Source of the DNA: Deinococcus sp. KNUC1210
GTDB taxonomy: Bacteria > Deinococcota > Deinococci > Deinococcales > Deinococcaceae
Assembly: GCF_022344005.1 (NCBI RefSeq)
Contig: NZ_CP092190.1
Location: forward strand, 2,185,001-2,249,000
DNA length: 64,000 nt
Reading direction: 5' to 3'
Numbering within the stretch: the stretch's first letter is position 1; each line of letters begins with the position of its first letter. The position numbers and the translations under genes were made by a program. Below are positions 1-9,727 of this stretch, in pieces. The notes under the pieces are model-generated. The model was not told the origin of the DNA, made no database searches, and saw only the letters and a program-made list of their open reading frames with translations.

Positions 1-1
1 G

Positions 2-553
2 GTGCTGATCCTGGTGGTCGGAGCAATGGGGCTGGCCGGACGGAAAAAGTTCGCGTCCGAAACGGCCAGCAGAGAGCCGGTCAGTCTGCCGGATCGCCTG
101 CCGGTCATGGTCAAGCGTCCATTCTTTTCCAGAAGCGAGCAGGCGTTCTTCGCGGTGCTGGGTGAGGCCCTGCATGACACGCCCTACACGGTCTTTCCCA
201 ACGTGCGGCTGAACGATCTGTTCAAGATCACCGATCCCGATCAGCGTCAGAGCACCTATAACCGGCTGCGCGACAAGCACGTGGATTTTCTGATCGTGAC
301 CCGTGACCGTTACCTTCCGACGCTCGCCATCGAACTGGACGGCGAATCGCACAGTTCGGCGGTGCAGCAGGAGCGCGACCGCGTCAAAGATCTGATCTTT
401 CACAGTGCCGGTCTGGGGCTGCTGCGCCTGGACGCACGCAAGATCTATCAGGCGAGCTATCTGCGCGACCATCTCTCGGACCGCCTGACCGGATTGCCTG
501 CTTCTCAGGAAGCGGCTCTTCATTCCGAGGTTTCCCTTCAGAAGAGCAGGTAA
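2..553 (+). CDS. DUF2726 family protein, 5' end cut by window edge
   Basis: The reading frame is open at the left edge, so the true start probably lies outside the window; the visible part is 183 residues. It opens with a hydrophobic stretch ([12 protein letters not shown]) that looks like the end of a membrane anchor. A DUF2726-type domain follows at about residues 38-165: a basic entry ([16 protein letters not shown]), then DFLIV and [11 protein letters not shown], where the acidic D-G-E-S-H cluster resembles the nuclease-like core of this family. The family often occurs beside DNA-processing domains, but its role here is unknown. Family assignment is fairly sure; function is not. Confidence 0.65.
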   Translation: MLILVVGAMGLAGRKKFASETASREPVSLPDRLPVMVKRPFFSRSEQAFFAVLGEALHDTPYTVFPNVRLNDLFKITDPDQRQSTYNRLRDKHVDFLIVTRDRYLPTLAIELDGESHSSAVQQERDRVKDLIFHSAGLGLLRLDARKIYQASYLRDHLSDRLTGLPASQEAALHSEVSLQKSR

Positions 554-615
554 GTGAGGGTCTGCTCTGCAAATGTGGCTCTCGGCGCTCTCGCGTGGCT
601 GCTAAGCTTTCCTCT

Positions 616-1881
616 ATGACCGACATTCTTGTGGTGGGCGCAGGTCTGGCGGGGCTGACGGCGGCAAGGACGCTGATGCGTGCCGGAAAACGGGTGCGGG
701 TGCTGGAGGCGTCCGGACATGTGGGCGGGCGGGTACAGTCGCGCACCCACGACGGCTTTCTGCTCGATGCCGGGTATCAGGTGCTGTTCACCGGCTATCC
801 GGCGGTCAGGCGTCAGCTCGATCTGGGGGCGCTCGATCTGGTCGCGTTGCCTCCTGCCGCCGCTGTTCGCACGGGGGCGCGGGTGTCGGTGCTGGGCGAT
901 CCCTTCCGCGATCCGGGCAGCCTGCTGTCCAGCCTTGCCAGCCGTGCCCTGAGCCTGCCCGACAAGCTGCGGGTGGCGCGGCTGGGCGCAGAACTGCGGG
1001 CCGGGTCGGCGCATCACCTGCTGGTCGGCCCCGACGAATCCACGCACAGCTATCTGACGCGGCAGGGCTTTTCCAGCGCCGCTCTGACCAACTTCTTCGG
1101 TCCGTTTTTCGGCGGCATCTTCCTGAAACGCGATCTCTCGACCAGTGCGCGGCTGTTCCGCTATTACTTCCGCATGCTGATGGACGGTGATATTGCGTTG
1201 CCCCGTGCGGGCATGGCCCAGGTGTCGGCGCAGCTCGCTCAGGACCTGCAGATCTCGCTGAACGTGCGCGTGTCGCGGCTTCAGGCCACCGAGCGCGGCG
1301 TGAGTGTGGTCACGTCACTGGGCGAGCTGGAAGCGCAACAAGTGATCGTGGCGACCGACCCGCCTGCCGCCGCGAACCTGCTGAACGAGTCGGCCCCTGC
1401 GCTGGAAAGCGTGCCCAGTACATATATGTACTACGCCAGCAGCGAGCCGCTCGACGCCCAGCCGCGCCTGCTGCTGAATGCCGAAGCGGGCATGATCAAC
1501 AATGCCCACTGGCTGAGCAACGTCATTCCGGAGCGGGCCGCACCGGGTCGGCATCTGCTGGTGGCGACGGTGCTGGGCACGCCTCCTTCCGAAGACGCTG
1601 CGCTGGATGGACAGGTGCGCGGCGAGTTGCAGCGCTGGTACGGCGACGCTGTGAAGGAATTGCAGCTGTTGGGCACCGAGCGCATTCACCATGCCCAGTT
1701 TGCCCAGCCGCCGGGCTACGCCGCCCAACTGCCCGGTCATAGCACCAGCATTCCGGGTGTGCTGCGGGCCAGCGAGATCACCAGCATGAGCGGCATTCAG
1801 GGTGCGCTGGAAAGTGGCGAGAAAGCCGCTGCCATCGTGCTCAACGACACGGCGGGCATGAGTCGGCCCAGAGGGGCATAG
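616..1881 (+). CDS. FAD/NAD(P)-dependent oxidoreductase, amine-oxidase/phytoene-desaturase-like
   Basis: A 421-residue flavoprotein. The N-terminus has the dinucleotide-binding fold [13 protein letters not shown] with an acidic residue at the end of the second strand (VLEAS), then the GGR turn typical of protoporphyrinogen oxidase, amine oxidase and CrtI-like enzymes. The C-terminus has the second FAD-contact segment ([17 protein letters not shown]). I start it at ATG 616, seven residues inside the longest frame, because a TAAGCT -10 box lies 7 bases upstream and the protein then begins directly with the FAD fold. The substrate cannot be read from sequence. It ends 2 bases before the VOC gene, so the two are probably co-transcribed. 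Confidence 0.75.
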   Translation: MTDILVVGAGLAGLTAARTLMRAGKRVRVLEASGHVGGRVQSRTHDGFLLDAGYQVLFTGYPAVRRQLDLGALDLVALPPAAAVRTGARVSVLGDPFRDPGSLLSSLASRALSLPDKLRVARLGAELRAGSAHHLLVGPDESTHSYLTRQGFSSAALTNFFGPFFGGIFLKRDLSTSARLFRYYFRMLMDGDIALPRAGMAQVSAQLAQDLQISLNVRVSRLQATERGVSVVTSLGELEAQQVIVATDPPAAANLLNESAPALESVPSTYMYYASSEPLDAQPRLLLNAEAGMINNAHWLSNVIPERAAPGRHLLVATVLGTPPSEDAALDGQVRGELQRWYGDAVKELQLLGTERIHHAQFAQPPGYAAQLPGHSTSIPGVLRASEITSMSGIQGALESGEKAAAIVLNDTAGMSRPRGA

Positions 1882-1883
1882 CG

Positions 1884-2515
1884 TTGATTCAACCTGCCCT
1901 CGATCATCTGGTGTTCGCCACTGCCGACCTCGCCTCCGGACAGGCAGCGCTGGAACAGCGACTGGGTGTGCCGCTGCAACCGGGCGGCCAACATCAGTAT
2001 TTCGGCACCCACAATGCTGTGCTGAACCTAGGACCGCTGTATCTGGAAGTCATCGCAGTCGATCCGGCGGCCCCGGCGTTGCCCCGTCCACGCTGGTTCG
2101 AGCTGGATACCCCCAAACGCAGCAGCGCCTTGCCAGCGGCCCCCAGCTCATTCACTGGGTCTGCCGTGTTCCCCATCTGGAAACGGCGCTGCGAAACAGC
2201 CCGGAAGACCACGGTGCCGAGGTGGCGCTGTCACGCGGGCAGAGCCGCTGGCTGCTGAGCGTGCCCCCAGACGGATCGCTGCCGATGGGCGGCGTGTTGC
2301 CCAGTCTGATCGAGTGGCAGAGTCTGTCGCCCGCGCAGCGGCTGGTCGATCAGGGCGTGCGGCTGAAGACCCTGCACCTGAGCACGCCCGATCCGGCACG
2401 GCTGGCAGCAGCCCTGGCAGCCCTCAACATCTCGGATGTGGAACTGGACATCAGAACAGGGCCGCCCCGACTGGAAGCGACCCTGACGACTCCGAACGGA
2501 GAAGTGCGGCTGTAA
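1884..2515 (+). CDS. VOC (glyoxalase-like) family protein, frameshifted
   Basis: The first 75 or so codons are in one frame ([12 protein letters not shown], then YLEVIAVDP) and the rest is in another ([13 protein letters not shown], then SLIEWQS to EVRL). The frames join at a run of five C at 2110-2114. Adding one C restores a continuous protein of about 210 residues with the two half-sites expected of a vicinal-oxygen-chelate fold (Glyoxalase_3-like). The start would be TTG at 1884, just after the oxidoreductase stop. Either the gene is a recent pseudogene or one C was lost in sequencing; I favour the latter because several other genes here show the same defect. The substrate is unknown. Confidence 0.6.
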
Positions 2516-2537
2516 CTGGCTGGCCCTGCTGGCTTCG

Positions 2538-3557
<1,020 letters not shown>

Positions 3558-3611
3558 GATGACTCCTGTGGGGTGAGAAGGGCGGCTGGCAAGCTCGACA
3601 GAGACAATAAA

Positions 3612-3632
3612 AAACCCGCCATACGCGGCGGG
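3612..3632 (-). terminator. Attenuator terminator of asd
   Basis: On the minus strand a CCCGCC / GGCGGG hairpin is followed by six T and then ATT, a canonical intrinsic terminator placed between a leader ORF and asd. A competing GGCGGC / GCCGCC pairing starts right after the leader stop codon and shares cytosines with the terminator 5' arm, so the two structures exclude each other. Confidence 0.75.
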
Positions 3633-3657
3633 CGGCTCTCGCAGGATCGCGGGCCGC

Positions 3658-3687
3658 CTAACTGGTGATGGTGGTGCACAGCTGCAT
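3658..3687 (-). CDS. asd leader peptide (Thr/Ile-rich)
   Basis: A nine-residue [12 protein letters not shown], ending in TAG. It has three Thr codons and one Ile codon consecutively (ACC ACC ATC ACC). It lies just upstream of the attenuator hairpin of asd and just after the stop of the upstream phosphatase gene. Composition and position match leader peptides of threonine-type attenuators in proteobacteria. The inference is that ribosome stalling at these codons favours the antiterminator. There is no strong ribosome-binding site, which would fit leaderless initiation. It is too short for gene finders. Confidence 0.7.
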   Translation of the reverse strand: MQLCTTITS

Positions 3688-3696
3688 GGAACTACC

Positions 3697-4077
3697 TTAG
3701 CGGCTGTGCAGGGGCGGGTCAAGTGGTCGGGGTGAAGTGTGTTCCAGACGCCCCGGCACTGTCCGGTTCAGCAGTTCGACCAGTTCGGCGTCCATATAGT
3801 CATAGTCGTCGGGAATGCCGAGGATCAGGATTCTGTCGTCTGGCAGAGCGCCTTTCAGCTTCGAGCGTATCCAGTCTCTGTGCTGCTTCTGCATACACAC
3901 CGCCACATCGGCCCATTCCAGCAGATCGCGGGTGAGCGGCGTATCTGCCGTTCGGTCGGTGCCCGCCGAGGCCACCTCCCAGCCAGCATGCTCGCGGAAG
4001 ATGGTTTCGGCGGTGGGAGAACGCAGTTTGTTCTGGGTGCACACGAACAGCACGCGCAGAGGCCGCCGCGCCGTCAT
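3697..4077 (-). CDS. Low-molecular-weight protein-tyrosine-phosphatase-like protein
   Basis: A 126-residue protein beginning [24 protein letters not shown]. The VCTQNKLRS loop corresponds to the C-x5-R-S phosphate-binding loop of low-molecular-weight phosphatases and arsenate reductases. A later acidic pair ([10 protein letters not shown]) sits where the general acid of the family would be. The start ATG at 4075-4077 overlaps the stop of the upstream small membrane protein as ATGA, which points to translational coupling. A start at 4164 would add about 29 residues that overlap the upstream gene in another frame and are not family-like. The substrate is unknown. It ends immediately before the asd leader. 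Confidence 0.75.
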   Translation of the reverse strand: MTARRPLRVLFVCTQNKLRSPTAETIFREHAGWEVASAGTDRTADTPLTRDLLEWADVAVCMQKQHRDWIRSKLKGALPDDRILILGIPDDYDYMDAELVELLNRTVPGRLEHTSPRPLDPPLHSR

Positions 4078-4340
4078 TGTCTGAACTGGCGCTGCGCGTT
4101 TCCGAGCTGTGCCCGGTTGTAGTTGCTGGCCGCCACGCCTGCCCAGATCATCTGGATGGGCCACAGAAAGAACAGACCGATGCCCGCCGTCGGAATACCG
4201 ATCACCAGCACCACCACGAGCATGATGATGCCGCCCAGAATGGTCGAATACAGCATGCCGAGCGGCCCGAAGAAGAAGGTCAGGATCAGCGCCAGGATCA
4301 CGCTTTTATTGCCCACGACCACGATACGCGGTTCACTCAT
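4074..4340 (-). CDS. Small membrane protein
   Basis: An 88-residue protein with a short polar N-terminus and two long hydrophobic segments (about residues 13-35 and 38-70) ending in a polar [14 protein letters not shown] tail. The GPLG turn and the double-helix layout resemble TM2-like or YqaE-like small membrane proteins, but I cannot assign it to a family with certainty. Its stop overlaps the start of the phosphatase-like gene by four bases, so the two are probably expressed together. Confidence 0.6.
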   Translation of the reverse strand: MSEPRIVVVGNKSVILALILTFFFGPLGMLYSTILGGIIMLVVVLVIGIPTAGIGLFFLWPIQMIWAGVAASNYNRAQLGNAQRQFRQ

Positions 4341-4381
4341 GCCTCAGTGTTCCATACCGTTTTTTGCGGCGGGCCACAACT

Positions 4382-4669
4382 TCAGTACACCTGCGTTACA
4401 TGAACCACGTTCGCGCCTTCCATCAGGTGCCCCCACACCGCCCGCCACGCCGGGAAGCGTTCAGACTCGCGGAAGTTGACGGTATGCGCTTCCAGCGTTT
4501 CCCACCAGATAAACAGCGTGAATACGTCTGGGTGTTCGATGCCCCGGTGCAGCTCGTGGCGGATATAGCCGGGCGTGCTGGCGGCAATTGGGAAGGCGTC
4601 GGGCATGACCGAGATGAAGGCGTCGGCATTGCCGGGTTTGAGGGTAATGGTGGCGATTTCAAGAACCAT
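4382..4669 (-). CDS. ABM-domain (antibiotic biosynthesis monooxygenase-like) protein
   Basis: A 95-residue single-domain protein of the ABM/YgiN type: a ferredoxin-like fold starting VLEIATITLKPG, then PGYIRHELHRGIEHPDVFTLFIWWETLEAH, the usual strand with an aromatic-rich F-x-W pattern, and a final HVTQVY strand. Such proteins act as small monooxygenases, quinone-handling enzymes or heme-degrading enzymes, and the substrate here is unknown. An AAAGGAATT ribosome site sits just before ATG 4669. Its start overlaps the stop of the upstream membrane protein gene (4659), so the two form one transcription unit. Confidence 0.7.
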   Translation of the reverse strand: MVLEIATITLKPGNADAFISVMPDAFPIAASTPGYIRHELHRGIEHPDVFTLFIWWETLEAHTVNFRESERFPAWRAVWGHLMEGANVVHVTQVY

Positions 4670-5054
4670 GTGAATTCCTTTGAAGCGTAAGGGTAAGGGG
4701 CTTGTACGAGGCTCCCATAATTAGCCCCATAAAGACAGCGCAGAAGAAGCCCATAAACGTGGCATGTTCCCAGGCTGGAGCAGATACAGCCGCATCCTGA
4801 ATGAGTTGCAGCAGAAACATGGATAGCCCGAAATAGCTGCCGTAGGCCAGCCCATACCGCAGCCTGGTCGTCTTCCACTGCCCAGGCCGAAGCCAGAGCC
4901 AGGAGGTATAGGCCAGACCCACCAGCAGCAACAGCACGCCCCACGTCCAGAGCGGAAGATTCACAAGGTGGTCTGGATGAAAGTCGGTGGCAATCAGGAG
5001 GCCCAGCAGCACGATTCCGATAGAAAGAAGCCAGCGTTTCTGTATCTCGGTCAT
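4659..5054 (-). CDS. Four-helix integral membrane protein, unknown function
   Basis: A 131-residue protein with about four hydrophobic helices (near residues 9-25, 35-52, 65-86 and 95-113) and short basic loops. No family motif is recognised. A TAGAGT box nine bases before ATG 5054 suggests a leaderless start. It overlaps the ABM-domain gene by 11 bases. Confidence 0.55.
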   Translation of the reverse strand: MTEIQKRWLLSIGIVLLGLLIATDFHPDHLVNLPLWTWGVLLLLVGLAYTSWLWLRPGQWKTTRLRYGLAYGSYFGLSMFLLQLIQDAAVSAPAWEHATFMGFFCAVFMGLIMGASYKPLTLTLQRNSHGS

Positions 5055-5112
5055 CTTGCTTCGACTCTACCCGGACAGGTACGCGCTGTCCGGGCAAGTG
5101 CCGTTTCGCTGC

Positions 5113-6691
5113 TTACGGAGTCTCAGCCGTCATGGGCGACTTTTCCTTCGTCTGGCCTGCCACGATCTGATTGATGGCGTGCAGCCATGCCCGCCCGCTG
5201 GCCTCGACCACGTCGGTTGCCAGTCCGATGCCCATGACCGTCATGCCCTTGTAACGCACCCCGGCGTTCACCTCGCCCAACGCCTCGTTGCCGCGAGTCA
5301 CGCTCTGTACGCGGTAGCTCTCCAGCTCGGGCGTGATGCCGGTGGCCTGTGACACGGCGTTCATGACTGCGCTGACCGGACCGTCTCCGGTGGCGGCGGC
5401 TTCCCGGATGCCGTCCGGGGTTTCGATACGGACGGTGGCCGTGGGCGTGACGCGGGTACCCGAGAGCACCTGAATGCTGTCGATCTGGAAGGTCTGCTCG
5501 ACCTCGGTTCCGGCCTCTACCAGCGAGCGCAGGTCGTCGGCGTAGATCTGGCCCTTGCGGTCTGCCAGTTCCTTGAAGCGCACGAACAGCGCGTTCAGGG
5601 CTTCGTCGTTCAGGCCGTAGTCGTTCTCGCCTTCCAGCTCATAGCCCAGGTCTTGCAGCGCCTTGCGGAAGGCGGCCCGCCCACTGATGCTTGCCCATCA
5701 CCATCACGGCGGCTTCGCGGCCCACCAGTTCGGCGTTCATGATTTCGTAGGTTTCCTTGTGCTTCAGCACCCCGTCCTGATGGATGCCCGATTCATGGGC
5801 AAAGGCGTTGTCGCCCACGATGGCCTTGTTGCCCGGCACCACCATGCCCGTCAGGCGGCTGACCAGACGCGAGACGCGGTTGATCTCGCGGGTATGAATG
5901 CCGGTTTCGGCCTGATAGTGGTCGCGGCGGGTATGAATCGCCATCACCACTTCTTCCAGCGCGGTGTTTCCGGCCCGCTCGCCGATGCCGTTGATGGTGC
6001 ATTCGATCTGCGTCGCGCCGTTTTCGACCGCTGCCAGACTGTTGGCGGTCGCCATGCCCAGATCGTCGTGACAGTGGGTGGAAATCTCGACGTTGCGCCC
6101 CATCACGATCTCGTCACGCACGCGGGCGATCAGAGCGCCGTACTCGATGGGCGTGCCATAGCCCACGGTGTCGGGAATGTTGATGACCGTCGCGCCCGCC
6201 TCGATGGCAGCGCGGTATAGCTGAATCACGAAGTCGAAGTCGGCCCGCATCACGTCCTGACCGCTGAATTCCACGTCGTCGGTGAACTGGCGGGCGAATT
6301 CCACCGCTCTGACCGAACTCTCGATCACCTGTTCCGGCGTTTTGCGCAGCATGTGCTGCATCTGTACGGCGCTGGCACTGGTAAACACGTGGATGCGGCG
6401 CTTCTGGGCAGCTTCCAGTGCGGCGGCGGCCCGTTCGATATCGGCCCTGGCGGTGCGGGCGAGCGCGGCGATGGTAGGCCCGCGTACCTCGCGTGCAATG
6501 CGGCTGACACATTCGAAGTCGCCGTCGGAGGTGATCGGAAAGCCCGCCTCGATCACGTCCACCCCCAGCCGCGCCAGACCGTGCGCGATCTCGATTTTCT
6601 GGCTGTGATTCAGGGCCACGCCGGGACTCTGTTCGCCGTCGCGCAGGGTGGTGTCGAAGATGTGGATGCGCCGGGTGCTGGATGCGGTCAT
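5113..6691 (-). CDS. leuA: 2-isopropylmalate synthase, frameshifted
   Basis: First enzyme of leucine synthesis (2-ketoisovalerate + acetyl-CoA). The catalytic HMGL-like barrel is in one frame from ATG 6691: [29 protein letters not shown] and [14 protein letters not shown]. It reads through VMGKH and then goes out of frame near 5686-5687. The C-terminal LeuA regulatory dimer domain ([20 protein letters not shown]) is in another frame, ending at 5113. Removing one base turns the junction into the conserved GKH-SGRAAF motif and gives about 525 residues, a normal length. As leucine synthesis is otherwise complete here, a sequence error is likelier than gene loss. A good ribosome site (AGGAG) precedes the start, and a leucine attenuator lies upstream. 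Confidence 0.88.
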
Positions 6692-6742
6692 GGGATTCTC
6701 CTGTCTGGAAAGAGGGCAAGCGAAGGGCGGGACAACAGGGCC

Positions 6743-6775
6743 AAAAAAAACCCCGAAGCGCTGGAGGCTCCGGGG
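6743..6775 (-). terminator. Attenuator terminator of leuA
   Basis: On the minus strand, CCCCGGAGC pairs with GCTTCGGGG (one mismatch) and is followed by eight T. It lies between the Leu-rich leader ORF and leuA. CTCCGG inside the leader ORF is an exact complement of CCGGAG in the terminator 5' arm and so can form an antiterminator. Confidence 0.8.
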
Positions 6776-6794
6776 AAGGTCGGGCAGCTTTTGC

Positions 6795-6848
6795 TTACGC
6801 CTGACTCCACCGGAGTGACGTAAGAAGAAGCGAGCGGACAACCTGCAT
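6795..6848 (-). CDS. leuA leader peptide (Leu-rich)
   Basis: A 17-residue [20 protein letters not shown], ending in TAA 19 bases before the terminator hairpin. Two Val codons are followed by three consecutive Leu codons (CTT CTT CTT) and a later CTC. Just after the Leu run the message can fold as ACTCC-GGT-GGAGT (state 1:2) or pair CTCCGG with the terminator 5' arm (state 2:3). That is the two-state logic of a leu attenuator. No standard gene caller would report it. Confidence 0.82.
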   Translation of the reverse strand: MQVVRSLLLTSLRWSQA

Positions 6849-6934
6849 GCAGCTAGGGTACGCGGGCGCGGCGAACTGGTCAAGGGGCAGGCTAGATGTG
6901 ATGACGCCGCCCCCGGCTGTTGCCTGCCGCGTGG

Positions 6935-7630
6935 TTAGTTGCCCGGAGTCACGAGCTGCTGCGCGGCATGGGCATCGAAGAAGCGGGCGCTGTTGGAGAA
7001 CAGCCGGTTCCAGGTCAGCTGATCGACGATGCCGCTGGAGCGCAGCCCATTGGCACTCTGAAAGATCTTCACGTTCGCCTCGGTCACGGGGCCATACCAG
7101 CCGTCGCCGCCCTTGCCACGCGCCGTCTTCGACACGTCCATCAGACGGTTTTGCAGCGCCCGCACATCCTCGCCGTTCATGCGCGGCGTGCTGAGCTGAA
7201 GCTGGCGGCGAAAGGGCGGCGCACCGCTGATCTGCTGCTGCTGGGTGCTGGTCTGCTGGGCGGCGGGCAGGCTGACGATGACCAGTGTCGCGCCCGGATG
7301 AGCCGGGTCGGGCGTCATCCCGATGTTGACGTAGCCCGTGCTGGTCATCACCCAGTTGTAGAGGATCTTCGGGTTGTTGTCGCTGCGCCACGCGCCGTAC
7401 AGATTCAGGGTCGAGGCAGACAGCAGGCGGCGGGTGGCGGTCACATCGGCATTCGAGGGAATGCAGCGGCCCGATGGCAGCGCCCGCGCCACGTTCGCCG
7501 GACACTGCTGGATCACACTGTCCAGCGCCAGTGCAGCGGTGTTGGCAGCCCGGTCTACATCGAGCGGGGTGTTCGCGGCGAGGCTGCTGCTTGCTCCCAG
7601 GGTCAGCGCCAGTAAGGCAAGACGGTTCAT
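6935..7630 (-). CDS. Exported peptidoglycan-binding-domain protein
   Basis: A 231-residue protein with a short signal peptide (MNRLALLALTLGASSSLAAN). The middle part, about residues 25-140, has two cysteines and no recognised family. A C-terminal PG_binding_1 domain follows at about residues 150-215: MNGEDVRALQNRLMD, then WYGPVTEANVKIFQSANGL. It probably binds cell wall in the periplasm. A TACCAT box six bases before ATG 7630 suggests a leaderless mRNA. It lies between leuA and ilvC but has no visible link to amino-acid synthesis. Confidence 0.7.
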   Translation of the reverse strand: MNRLALLALTLGASSSLAANTPLDVDRAANTAALALDSVIQQCPANVARALPSGRCIPSNADVTATRRLLSASTLNLYGAWRSDNNPKILYNWVMTSTGYVNIGMTPDPAHPGATLVIVSLPAAQQTSTQQQQISGAPPFRRQLQLSTPRMNGEDVRALQNRLMDVSKTARGKGGDGWYGPVTEANVKIFQSANGLRSSGIVDQLTWNRLFSNSARFFDAHAAQQLVTPGN

Positions 7631-7688
7631 ACAGGTATGGTAGGCACCGCCTGCTTATCAGACCACTGACTTTGGCTCAAGAAACGGC

Positions 7689-7723
7689 AAAAGCGGCCCG
7701 CTCCGGTGAGGGATGCAGGCCGC
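7689..7723 (-). terminator. Probable terminator after ilvC
   Basis: On the minus strand GCGGCC and GGCCGC arms flank a 19-base loop and are followed by TTTTG. It lies about 110 bases past the ilvC stop and before the next gene. The loop is long, so confidence is moderate. Confidence 0.45.
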
Positions 7724-7832
7724 CTGATACAGCAGCTTTTTCAGACTGTGGGCTTCGGAACGCTGCCCTGGACTTTCCCCGGTTGGCCCGACGAGCCTCG
7801 CAACACAGGAACGCACAGGGCAGCAGGGAAGA

Positions 7833-8843
<1,011 letters not shown>

Positions 8844-9121
8844 GTGGGTGCTCCTTGGGGTGAGTTTTGGGCCATCAGCTTTGAGCTATAGGCAACAGAA
8901 TGGACTATAGAGCCTGCTGGACAGGGAAGACGTGGGGCGTTCTAGGGCAGTTCTGCGAACAGAGGCATCGGCGGTGTCGTCAGGGCGACGCCTCTGTTTC
9001 TTCCGCTTCCCGGGGACCCTGGCCCTGCTTGCCAGCGTCGCCCGCTCCCGTCCTTTCGGGCGAGAGACCGCCGCTCGGTCAGAAGAACGGAAAACAGCCT
9101 GCCGTTCTTCTGATACCTGCG
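8844..9121 (-). other. ilvN-ilvC intergenic region with large inverted repeat
   Basis: This 278-base gap has no convincing gene. An exact 9-bp inverted repeat, AACAGAGGC (8958-8966) and GCCTCTGTT (8990-8998), encloses a GC-rich 23-base loop. The ilvN-proximal hairpin is listed separately. Unlike asd, leuA, ilvB and leuC, no leader ORF rich in Ile, Val or Leu codons and no U-tract hairpin is visible before ilvC, so it may be promoted independently or regulated in another way. Confidence 0.4.
9080..9112 (-). terminator. Hairpin after ilvN
   Basis: An exact 11-bp inverted repeat (CAGAAGAACGG / CCGTTCTTCTG) with an 11-base loop starts 10 bases past the ilvN stop. It lacks a following U run, so it may be a weak terminator or an mRNA-stabilising 3' end between ilvBN and ilvC. 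Confidence 0.5.
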
Positions 9122-9727
9122 CTAGAACAGGTTTTCTACCGTCTGCGCTTCCTGCTCACGCGGCGCATGGCTCTGTGCGGGGGCGTGCAGCCCGGCGCTC
9201 TCGCCGTCGTGGTACACGTGGCTGGGAATGTCGGCGTTGCTGCCACGAGTCAGGGCCACCCGCCCGGTCCGCATGGTCTCCAGAATGCCGAATGGGCGCA
9301 TCTGCTCGATAAAGGCAGTCAGCTTGCCCTCATCGCCCGTCACCTCGAAGGTCAGGGCGTGGCGGCCCACGTCCACGATGCGGGCGCGGAAGTCTTCCGC
9401 GATGTGGCGCACCTCCACCCGCGTGTCGTTGGAAATATGCACCTTGACCAGCACCAGTTCGCGGTCAACGAACTTTTCCAGGCTATGGTCGATCACATGC
9501 ACCACGTCGATCAGCTTTTCGAGCTGCCGCATCGCCTGCTCCACGATGCCCCGGTTGCCCGTGACCACGAAGGTCATACGGCTGAGGCCGGGGTTTTCGG
9601 TGCTGCCCACGCTCAGGCTCTTGATGTTGTAGGCACGCCGTCCGAACAGCGAGGTGATGCGCGTGAGGACGCGAGGTTCGTCGCGCACGATCACGCTGAC
9701 GAGGTGATCTTGTTCAATCTGGGTCAT
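9122..9727 (-). CDS. ilvN: Acetolactate synthase small (regulatory) subunit
   Basis: A 201-residue regulatory subunit that binds branched-chain amino acids and activates IlvB. An N-terminal ACT domain (LVSVIVRDEPRVLTRITSLFG, then AYNIKSLSVG) is followed by the C-terminal ALS small-subunit domain (ELVLVKVHI to GILETMRTGRVAL). Its ATG overlaps the ilvB stop by four bases, so the subunits are translationally coupled. The last 30 residues are an unusual polar tail. ilvC follows on the same strand. Confidence 0.92.
   Translation of the reverse strand: MTQIEQDHLVSVIVRDEPRVLTRITSLFGRRAYNIKSLSVGSTENPGLSRMTFVVTGNRGIVEQAMRQLEKLIDVVHVIDHSLEKFVDRELVLVKVHISNDTRVEVRHIAEDFRARIVDVGRHALTFEVTGDEGKLTAFIEQMRPFGILETMRTGRVALTRGSNADIPSHVYHDGESAGLHAPAQSHAPREQEAQTVENLF

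Noticed and set aside
5686..5687. Programmed frameshifting in leuA
   Set aside because: No slippery heptamer or stimulatory structure is seen, and similar breaks occur in unrelated genes in the same window.
8844..9121. T-box riboswitch before ilvC
   Set aside because: I searched by eye for the conserved T-box bulge and a specifier loop and did not find them.
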